NCBI GenBank assembly: GCA_032622095.1
Contig: CP136069.1
Location: 164,354,394 to 164,418,393 of the forward strand
Direction: 5' to 3'
Length of the DNA: 64,000 bases
Origin: Siphonodentalium dalli
Lineage: Eukaryota; Mollusca; Scaphopoda; Gadilida; Siphonodentaliidae
This document shows, in pieces, positions 13,601 through 25,600 of the stretch. The notes under the pieces were generated by a model. The model worked only from the letters and a program-made list of their open reading frames with translations, did no database searches and was not told the origin of the DNA. A program made the position numbers and the translations under genes. Positions within the stretch are counted from its first letter, which is position 1; the number at the start of each line of letters is the position of its first letter.

Positions 13601-16600
13601 ATAATGGTTTACTCAATTCTAATTGTTCTATGAATGTAGCTCTGTGCGATTATAATGATGTACTGGATATATAATGGTTTACTCACTTCTAATTGTTCTA
13701 TGAATGTATCTCTGTGTGATTATAATGATGTACTGGATATATAATGATTTACTCACTTCTAATTGTTCTATGAATGTATCTCTGTGTGATTATAATGATG
13801 TACTGGATATATAATGGTTTACTCACTTCTAATTGTTCTATGAATGTATCTCTGTGTGATTATAATGATGTACTGGATATATAATGGTTTACACACTTCT
13901 AATTGTTCTATGAATGTATCTCTGTGTGATTATAATGATGTACTGGGTATATAATGGTTTACTCACTTCTAATTGTTCTATGAATGTATCTCTGTGTGAT
14001 TATAATGATGTACTGGATATATAATGGTTTACTCAATTCTAATTGTTCTATGAATGTATCTCTGTGATTATAATGATGTACTGGATATATAATGGTTTAC
14101 TCACTTCTAATTGTTCTATGAATGTAGCTCTGTGCGATTATAATGATGTACTGGATATATAATGGTTTACTCACTTCTAATTGTTCTATGAATGTATCTC
14201 TGTGTGATTATAATGATGTACTGGATATATAATGGTTTACTCACTTCTAATTGTTCTATGAATGTAGCTCTTTGTGATTATAATGATGTACTGGATATAT
14301 AATGGTTTACTCACTTCTAATTGTTCTATGAACCTATCCTTCTCTTGTAGCTGAGTTTTCAAAGCATGAACTTCAGGAGTGGTATCATTGTTTCTTTCCG
14401 TATCCATTTGTTTTATCAACTGGCATGGGAGAGAAAAAATTTATCACAACAATAGACCAATGGTCAAAAATAAGTTCAATTGTCCCCAATTACAGCATTT
14501 CCTGAATCCATTTGTTTTATCAACTGGGATGGGAGAGAAGAACTATCAAGCCTTGAAATAGTGTGTCTGTCATTTGCAGAATGAGGTCCCCAGAGGGTGA
14601 ATTTAGTGATGCTAACCCGCATAGCGGGCTAGCATCACCAAATTCACCCTCTTACACCTCAGCAGAATGAGGTCCCCAGAGGGTGAATTTGGTGATGCTA
14701 GCCCACTATGCGGGGGTAGCATCACTAAATTCACCCTCTGGGGACCTCATTCTTCAAATGACAGACACACTATTTCAAGGCTTGAGAACTATATCATAAC
14801 AATAAACCAATCTTCAAAAATAAGTTACAATTATCCCCTATTAACCCTTCCATGACTGGAGCTTCCTGAATTTTGCGAAAACCCTGTTCCAATGCACTCT
14901 CTTATATATGATGAGGTCCTAATTTACATACTATTATTTCTCACTATTGAACATATTAATCATAATTATCTCTTTATATCCTTTATTTTACATCCTTAAT
15001 AGTAATTGTTCTACCCAGATAGGTGTCTTGATTGACCAATAAGATTATTCATATTTGTATATATGTGAGTCTCCCATAGGGAGTCTTGCATATATAAGAG
15101 AATACATTGGCCTAACAATATTTACCTTGACCTGGTAAGCCAGTGCATTCCTATATATGCGAGGCTCCCTAGCTATGGGAGACTCGTATATTAACAGGTA
15201 AATTATGTATAGAAAAAGTAAATAAAAACTTACATTTCTAGCTTTTTCTAGGAATAATGTATATATTTTTTTCTGTATCATTCTCATATTATTGTATTTC
15301 CTATTGAGTTGGTCAGCTAGGAAATAGATCTACATGTTAACTATATAAGTTAAACTAGGGCGTGGCAAAATACAAAATACACCCATGGTAATTCCAACAA
15401 GGACCATAACTCTAGTGAAAAATTTTGGGCGGAACCCAATCGAACTTGACCTGTATTTTGGGCTAGATAACTCAAATACCAAATTTAGTTCAGACATGAA
15501 AAGTGAATGGATGACTGGACAGACGGACGGATCAATAACATAATACGTCCGTTTTTTAATAAACTGGCATATAAAAACTTACATTTTTTGCTTTTTCAAG
15601 GTAGAGTGTGTATTTTTCCTGCATTGTCTTCATATCGTTTTCTTTTGTGTTGAGTTGGTCTCGTAGGCTATTAATCTGATCGTTCTGCGTATTAACACAT
15701 CCTTCCAGTTCCTCTGTCAACCTGCTTTTACTCACCAGCTCAGAGTCAAACTGATGAATCCTTTGTAATTGTTCATTCAACATTTTCCTGAGTTCTAAAC
15801 TTTCATTGTTATTTTCTGTGGACTGCTGACTTTCATGCAAATCTTCAACCTCAGCCTCTAGAGACATTATGCGTTGGTTTGCTAACCTGAAATTTATATA
15901 TGTAACAAATTAATGCAGAGAGACATTAAACCCTTTCATGATGGGGGCTTCCTGAAATTTTGCGAAAACCATGTGCCAATGCATTTATTATAAATGCGAG
16001 TCTCCCATAGGAAGCCTCATTTATATAAGATAATACATAGGCCTAACAATATTTACCGTCACCTTGTAAGCCAATGCATTCTATTATATATGTGATACTC
16101 CATATAGGAGACTTGGATATATAAGAGAATGCACTGGTACAGGATGCTTAATGCTGCACCAGCATAGCTCCCATTGTGAAAGGGTTAAAGTGACGTGGAA
16201 CACTCCACAGAGGGTGAATTTAGTGATGCTAGTGACAGCATGCCATGTTTTGCCCTAAACAGGCTCCATGTGGACAGCATTTTTTTCTGGAAGAGCCTGG
16301 GAAATGGTGCCCTTATGGGGAGACCAGCTTTTGGGTGTCGGTTCAACAACAACTCTCCCCCCATTTGGCGATTGAATGGGAACAGAGAATAATTTTGCTA
16401 TATGTTTTTATTTTCATAAATATTTGTGTTTTTTGAAATGACACCATTGGTTTGGTTGGAATTCTTGGCAAAATTAGTTGAATGTTACATTCTTTCAGTG
16501 CGAAAAAAGTGCTGGATAATCACTTATCAGTTTTATGCACCAAAATAAGAGTATGTCTTTAACCCTTTCATGATGGGAGCTGTGCTGGTGCAGCATTAAA

Positions 16601-19600
16601 GATCCTGTGCCAGAGCATTCTCTTATATATGCGAGTCTCCCATTGGGAGCCTCACATATATAAGAGAATGCACTGGCTTACACATCAAGGTAAATATTGT
16701 TTGGCCAATGTATTCTCTTATATAACGAGGCTCCCTATGGGAGACTTGCATATATAAGACAATGCAATGGCACAGGGTTTTCAAAATATTTCAGGAAGCT
16801 CCCATCATGAAAGGGTTAAGACAAAATATCTGTTTTCTCAGGCAATTAGATCTCTATTTTGAGATCAGAGAGGGAGGCTATTTATTTTTTTCAAAGAAAT
16901 CTGGAAAACATGCTCCAGAAACAAACAAAAATTCATTTTAGTCGTTCAAATCCGATATTTCTAACAGCAATTAGTGAAAAAATCTTTGATAGGGCTTTTT
17001 AACCCTTTGAGTGCCAGGGGCCGATCTCATCGGCCCTAAATCTACAAAATATGTCTGTTAAAGAATATAAGAATAAATTATTAAAATTGTAAAAAATTGT
17101 TAAAAAAAAAAAATATATATATATAATTGTTAGGCCAATGTATTCTCTTATATATGCGAGGCGACCTATGGTCGACTCGCATATATAAGAGAATGCATTG
17201 GCACAGGGTATATGGGTTGATACAAAAATCGGACCTGGCACTCAAAGGGTTAAAAGAACATTTCAGTGACGAGAGAGGTGCTGAGAACACAAAATTTCAA
17301 TTTATTTGGCCTTATCTAAAAGCTTGGAGTTTGTTGTCCGATTCACTCCATCTATAATTAAAAATGACTTACCGTAGTTCGGTTTCAAGCTCATTTATCC
17401 GAGAGTTTGAATCATCCAGCATGGATTGTAGCACCTGAGTTTCGTCTCCTTCGCTACTTGAACCAGATAATTTCAGAACTTTGTTTTCATGTTCTAATCT
17501 CAGCAATTTTTCCCTGAAATTAACAGACAGTTCTGTTAATGTGATCTAGAACAATCAGGATCGACGATCGAGTACATCCTAGAACATGCACAGTGTGATC
17601 TTCCTGGATGAAGGTGATAGTGATGTAAACATCGAATATGGTGACACAACTTGGTATGGCGGCGACCAAATATCAGTAAGTCTCTGTTATACCACCATTA
17701 ACCCTTTACCCAACAAACCGGCCAAATAAAGCTTCAACAGCCTAAAATATCTTCGGTCTGTCTCAATAGAACCATACAAATATGGATATCATTGGAACCG
17801 GCTCCTTGACCACATTGTGATAGTTACAGTTATGCCCTGTGCCAATGCATTCTCTTATATAGGCGAGTCGACCATAGGTCGCCTCGCATATATAAGAGAA
17901 TGCATTGGCCTAAAACAAAATTTTTTTTTAACACTTTTTACCATTTTTTCTTACATTCTTTAACAATTTTATAATTTTTAATGTGTTAAGCCAATGCATT
18001 CTCTTATATATGCGAGGCGACTTGCATATATAAGAGAATGCATTGGCACAGGGCCCTTCTGTTGGGTAAAGGGTTAACAGTCTCAATATGCAAACTATTA
18101 AAGTGATGCAAAACACTCCAGTATGGTGATCAAATATAAATGGAGAACAATCTTGTTCAAAGAAGTAATATTTACAAATATTATATCCAAATTGACAACA
18201 CATACCATCATTCTGATATATTAATTAAATGCAGTGACTCTTGGTAGCGAAATTGTTTTCGTTAGTTCATCGCCGATAGATGCGTCCCGAATCGAGTAGT
18301 AAATATTTACAGTAGTTCAGATGATGTTTTCTATGGAGTGGTACGGTCGATTTGCTTCAGATTTCGGCAATGCTAGTAGAATGCTACATTGCTCCAGTTG
18401 GCATAGCGCCTGGACACTAACTGATCAGTTTCACACACCCAAACAAGTACACAATATGTCTTTAAGAATGATATTTTGTTATGTTGTGTTTACACGTGAA
18501 ACCAATAACCACAGGCCCATCATCGGCCAACCACCAGCCTATACAAACATAGGAGTTCGGGCATGCAGGTGCTAAAATTACAAGGCGTCTTAAACTTTGC
18601 CTCAGCGGTACTATAGGGCGACTTCTGGTGGCCCAGGGTGAGAACTTCACCTCTGTCGCCTTGTAAAATGAGTCCTGGGGTCAATACTATGAAGCATTTT
18701 CTATGTAAGAATCTACAATTGTTTGTAAGAAATAACAATTTAGCATTCCGCTAATACTATGAACCTACGATTACAAACATAAATCACATATAGTACATGT
18801 TCTTTGTATTTACAAACATCTCCCAATCGCAAGGAATGTTCGAGTACTATGAAAGTTAATTGAAAGTTACAATGTTAAGGAACGTGATTAATTAGAAGGT
18901 CTTCGTATTGTGTGTCCAACATAAATTTTCAGTTTTCGCACCCTTAACCCGGATAATATACCCATCTATGATACGTAGGGACATGGCGACAAGGGGTCGA
19001 TTCACCCCCTTGGGAAAATGTTTTGTCAGCTGGAAATCTCAAGTATAACCCACATGGACGTCGCGACAAGGGGGTTGGGTTATGTTTCTCGCCACTCAAA
19101 CATTTTGTCAACATGTTCAACAGTTGGAAATTTGATACCTGAAACAACATGAATTGGAAATTTTACAACAGCAATAGGTTGAACTTGTTCTCTTATTTTG
19201 TTTTTTCCTACAATTTATTAGAGGGTATGTGTTTGTTTTAGACCAACATTTGCATATTTACCTCCTTTGGTCAAACGTTTGGATAGAAATGGCCTATGTT
19301 TAGAAATTGTCACACATTAGGGGGTGTCAGCTTGGGTGTGAGGTAGCAGTATGTGTTCCTTGTAACTACTAAAATTACCCAAGTTATTGAAAGTTACAAC
19401 GTTAAGGAACTTGTCTAGAAGGTCTATATAGGGTGTCAAACATAAATTGTCGATTTTCACAACCTTAAACTGGACCATATAACCATCTCTGTAGCCCCCC
19501 CCCCCCCCTTATGAAAATGTTTTATCAATGGTAAAGGACACGAATACGAAGATGCAAGCACAGTTTTCACAAATGACTACAGCATAAATGCAGTGACGTG

Positions 19601-22600
19601 GCCAGATGGTCTCTTCGGTGCGCCAGCGTCGATATCCAAGTGTACCCCACCCCTCAATCAGAAACTTCTATTTCTGTGAAATGTAATTGTTTACCCCAGT
19701 TGGCTTCTGATTTTCCAGCTGTAACATACATTAAGTTGTCCAACCACCCCCTTGGGTTGGACATTATGACTAATATGACTAACTTAGTGTTAGTCACAAA
19801 CATTTTGAGTAACTTTGGTCAAGTATTGGAATTATTTGCACATAATTCCGCCACTTACATTTTCGCCTTCCCAGTGTCTAAAAAAAGTTATGACTATATC
19901 CTGGCCATTTTGACTAATTAGTCGTTTTGAATCACCATTTCTTAGTCGTTATGACTAACAACACCCTAGTAATTTTGACTAATGTTATGCCTCAGTCATG
20001 TTGGCTGAACTAAGTTAGTTATCCTGGGGAAAAACGTTTGACTAACATATGTTAGTCGTATTGACTAACTTTTGTTATCAGCATAGAAAAATACTTGCCT
20101 CTTGATATACGATTCCATCGCTATGTGGAATTTATAGGCATTTTTTTTTTATTCAAAGGGTGCATATTGAAATTATAGGATGGACACCCCATCACCAAAT
20201 GGAGCCCATATAGCCACGTCCCTATCTCGATATATTATAAGATATCGGAGCAGTTTGAAATTATAAAATGACCACCCCTCCAATAACTGTGAGCCTTAGC
20301 ACGTCCCTGCTTCGATACTGTGATGGACACCTCCTGATAAAATGGAGCCACGTTCCTGCCTCGATGTGTTATGATAAAGAGTAGCGGATCAGTTTGAAAT
20401 CATAGGATGGGCACAATATATATATTGTACCATCAAAATAATAGTTTGTTTTCACAAACTGAATGGTTGTAATTTGTGAAAACAATGATACCAAATTGGT
20501 TGTAGTACTCGATATTACACTGACTTGTACTTACATACACTCTCTACAAACGAACAGTTTATTAGTTAACTTTGCGCAGACAAGTGGTCATCAACTTGGC
20601 AATCCGTGTACCGATTGGATAGCTCTGTTAAGCGATCAACCTCTCAACTTATGATTGGTTAATTCTTTTGTAACTTTGGCTTGCCGTGATTCAATATATT
20701 GTGAATCACTCACAGGTAACGGTTTGCCCGTAAGCAATCTACAATAATCAACAGTTGATCTTTGTGAAATTTGCGAGATTTTGTTAGCTCTTCATTTCAT
20801 AGTACCGGCGATATCACTAATCACAAAATAATAGCACGCATTGTAACTTTCCCATAGAAATTGTTGTCAGTTATTTTAACTCTACATGTCCGTCTAATTT
20901 GAACTAGGTATTCAGATAACACTGATAACGGGCGAATGGGAGCAGAGCGGTGAGTTAGTTTTTTCTACTTTTTGGGGTTTCACCCCTCGCCCAGTCTAAG
21001 GTGTTACAGTAATTTATATCCATAACACTCGCAGCATATCGGGTGCATATGGAATTTAGAAGTGGACACTCCTCCCCTCAACTGAAAAAGTAACAACATA
21101 TTTGGACACAGTGACGTCACGTGATGGTTGAGTGTGCATGGGCTGTCCATCTTTAATTTTCCAACTGCATCCCGGCATTGAACAAGTTATATCTGATGGC
21201 CATTTAGACCATAATTTTCAACAAAAGTCAAAAATATGCTTGTGAATCAGACTGAATGGTCTCCAAACAGAGTTCTCACTTATTAATGGTTGTAAAATTA
21301 AACAATAATGACAACGTGAGCTTGTATGTGGTGTAAAATGTTTGTGTCAACCTATTGGTATGAAATTTCCAACTGTTGAGAAATATTTTGACCAAAGTTG
21401 GGGGCACCCACCAAGCCGTCCAACACCCCACATGTCACACCCCCGCGTCGTCGTGTCCCTATTAGGATGAAATGTATGGTCGGGAGATGATAACAATTAA
21501 CTATTAAACTGTTAATAATATGTTTGTATATTCATAATTTAGTGTACAAATAATACGGCTAAATTTTCCCTGTACTATGAAACCACTGTGATGGTTAATA
21601 CAAATTTGTAATTACAAATTAATAAATACTATTTGTATTCACAGGTATAAAATTGTTCATAGTATTGACCCCTGACATCTACTCCTCGTCATTACTAAAA
21701 TTGAAATATTCTCGTTCTATCATATCCATTAGTGTTATTACATTCCCTGAATGACAGTTACGCAAGTTTTGGAGTTATCACCCAAGTTTGATAAAAGGTA
21801 TATTATTTCTATAAGTATAATACATTTTTCCTTAAAGATAGCCTGAAATTAACTATATGGATATATGTCATGCCTTGTAAAACCACGGTAGGAAAGGGAT
21901 TAACTTTTTGGGTCGCCTCCCCGATGTATAATGTACAGTTGAGGGCTTTATTTAGTGGAAAAATTATATCTAATTAATAGTGTGCAGTGTTTGTCAATTA
22001 GGCGATCACATCTTGATAATATAACTTGCTTGATTTCTGGTGGGATGGACATCATATCGACAAGATGGGAAGTGTTTGCATCCATGCAGTTGTTGCCGGT
22101 ACCACCAGTGTTAAGCTGCATTGATAGCTCATCGTTCAGCTCCTTCAATGAATCCCTTTCAGCTTGAGTTCTCTGAAGCAAGATAAATATGTTAAACTAC
22201 ACTTGTGTAATGGTATAATAATAGTATAACACATGTGAACATCTGTATTAATTACAGACCTAACCAACATCCAATATCTGATGTTATTAATAACATATGA
22301 CATTTTTTCCCAGAACGGCCTGTTATCGAACTATGTGAATACTGCTTCAATTTACCCTTAAACCTAGCAATGTCATTTTTGCGATATCACCAATCCGAGT
22401 AATATCATTTTACGACATCAAGTGCCATAACTCTACTTCACTGCTAAATAGTGTACAGTTATCGATTTTGAGAAGTTACTCATTTGAATGAGTTGTCGAT
22501 CTTACACTAAGAGGCGACCTAATTAATAAATTGTGTATTTCTTGGTTAAAATGACTAAAATCATGAAGGTAGCAATAGATTTGTAAGACTTACCTCCTTA

Positions 22601-25600
22601 TCTCTTTGAACACACACCATCTTATCCTGAAACCTATTGCACTCAAATTCAGCCTTGTCAGCTCGCTTCGTTTCTTCATCACATTTATTATGCAGCTCAT
22701 GTACCTGCTTCTTGTATGCTTCAAGTTGCTGCTTCAGCGGACCAATTTTCCGCCGATCCTAACAATGAGAATTTTTTATATAAAATAATAATAAATAACC
22801 CTTTCATGACTGGAACGTCATAGGGAGCCTCGCATATTTAAAAGAATACATTGGCCTAACAATATTTAACTTGACATTGTAAGACCGTGCATTCTTTTAT
22901 ATATGCGAGGTTATTAGAACTTAGAGGGTGAGTATATTGATGTCAGGTTAACTTTGAATCAAGATGACAAAAACTCATTCACATACCCACATCGAAGAAA
23001 GAAGCTCTCTTTATCTACAAGATATATTTAAATATGACACAATAATATATAAAGAATATAAAAAAGTTCTATTTGTTATTTTGTCCAATGTGTTTCCTCA
23101 CAAATAGAAATGTGTATACTTTGTCACTCTTCTGATCTTATCCCCCTAGGCCATGTTAGTAAATTAATCAACATCAAAGAATGTAGCAGCCTTTACAGCT
23201 CTTAAGTTTGGAGTCTAGGGATGATACCCGGTAGGATTTGAAAGGGCTGTCAGCCCTCTCCAACCCACTTGTTATAATGCCGCTGAAGAGCATATATATA
23301 GCATGTGAATATTTTCCTATGAACCATACACAGTGGGTTTGTGACCACTGTGAATGGGATGCGTGCACACGGTGTTTGGATTTGTGCCACTGCATAAGGA
23401 AGCGAAACCCAACTCCCATTTCGAAAGGGAACAGACTTTATTTGATTGATTTGTTTTGACTTACTTGGTATTTCTTTTTGTGAATTGTGTTTACAGTGCT
23501 ATTTGAATGTGGTGTGACATAGTGACCTTGTTAGTGCTTGTATGGACTCAGGTTGCCTTCGTCTGTTATATTCAGGGGTTATACATATACACATACCTCT
23601 TCTAGTTCAAAATGTTCTTTCATAAATTTAGTGTTCTTTTCTTCTAATAATTTCACTTGCCCCTTAAAATCACTTAATTCCGCTGAAAATAAAAACAAAT
23701 TGACAAATAGTGGTTATCTAATGAGTCCCAATTCTATAAAAATTTATTAACTGAGTGCACTAAATTCTATTCGAACCAAGCTTTAGCGAGGCTTGAAGTG
23801 AATTTAATGCACTAGGTTAATAAATTTTGTATAGAATTGCGACAAATTTGAGATCCTTTTTATCAAATCACAGTTTAGAAATCTCCAAACAGCTGGAGTT
23901 TAAACAAATTAATATTGATTCCTTTTTCATGTTGACAAATTTGTTCAACCAACCTTATCACCCATTTTATCTCACAGTCAACACTAAATAACCAAACACA
24001 AATTGAATATCACAATTATATTCTAATTAACATATAAATAATATTTGGTTGATAATATTGCTCTAAGCTCTTGCATCACTGTGCGTGCCGATAATGCACG
24101 TATGTCTTACTAAAAAATATGACTGGGTTTAGGGGCTAATTATGTGATAAAATAAAATTTGATGCAGAATTTGTCAGGCTGAGATGTAGTGATGTAGTCT
24201 TGTAGGACAATTTATTTATTGGGCCATACATTGGTTTGTCACCCTCTCTCAATACAAGTACAATCAAATTATTTTATTGCCATATTTTTAAATATAATAT
24301 TATTTTCTCAAAGAAATTTGGAAATATTGATTCAAGATCAAGAATCCTATGCAATAAGTAGTGATCAACAAAATTATTTTATGATGTCTGTACATAAAAT
24401 ACAAGAATGTATTTTTTCCAAGTCATATTGAGAGTGAAGCATTAATTAAGATCAAAACTTTCATTGACAGTTCTGAAAATTAAAAAAACAAAACAAAATC
24501 ATTGTATGAAAACTTATGCCTCCTGGCCTTCATCAGGCAGTTGTTTACATTTTCAAGAGGACACCAAAGACATTGAACAATTAATAACAACAAATTTACA
24601 AACATATTATACGAAGATAATTGTTCTTTTTATTTAAACATTACAAAAAAGTTAAATACTTAGGCCAAATAAAAAAATTTATTTGAGTCTCGGACAATTT
24701 TTTTTCTAAATCAATGAGGGAGGGAGGAATTTATTTTTCACATTTTTGTGCACACCGTGAGCATGGATTATGATAGCTTCCTTTGTCTATAAATTTACCC
24801 CTCTCCAGTATAACATGTGATCCTAAATTCCTCCAGTGCTTTCAACTGTTCTGAAGTTACAATTAGTGCATCAGACTATAATGATCAGCTAAACATTTTC
24901 TTCAATGTAGTCATCTACTTTAATAATGTTCTATATCACTATGTGTATACATGATAGCTAATCCTCACATATTACACAGAGATATGTTAAGAGTCCATGT
25001 GTTTTGCAATTAATGCTCAATACGTATGGACATGTTGGTAAAAACATACCAAAATAATTATTTATTTTTATTTTTAATTTAAAAAAAAATTGGGTCATAA
25101 AATCAAAAATCTATCCAAAATAAAACTATGGGTAGGGGATTGGGAAGGGAATCTCTTTGAGGACTTGCACTCATTGTAAATATGAAAAAGCGTGAGGGGA
25201 TCCAGGTCTCTTAAAGGTTTTAATGAGGTCTACAAATTTTTCGCGGAGTTTTCAAATTGACATTTCAAATCTTGCACAATGATGTGACAGTTCTAATTAA
25301 CCCTTTCAGTGCCAGGTCCGATTTTTTTATCAACCCATATACCCTGTGCCAATGCATTCTCTTATATATGCAAGTCGACCATAGGTCGCCTCGCATATAT
25401 AAGAGAATGCATTGGCCTAACAATTTTTCATCATTTGTTATTATTTTTTACAATTTTTTACAATTTTAATAATTTTTTCTTATATTCTTTAACAGACTTA
25501 TTTTGAAGGTTTAGTGCCAGGGAATCTTACGTTTTTCATGGGCATCAAAATTATTACTATGAATACTTGGTGATAGTTTTGAGTTATAACATGCCCCTAA

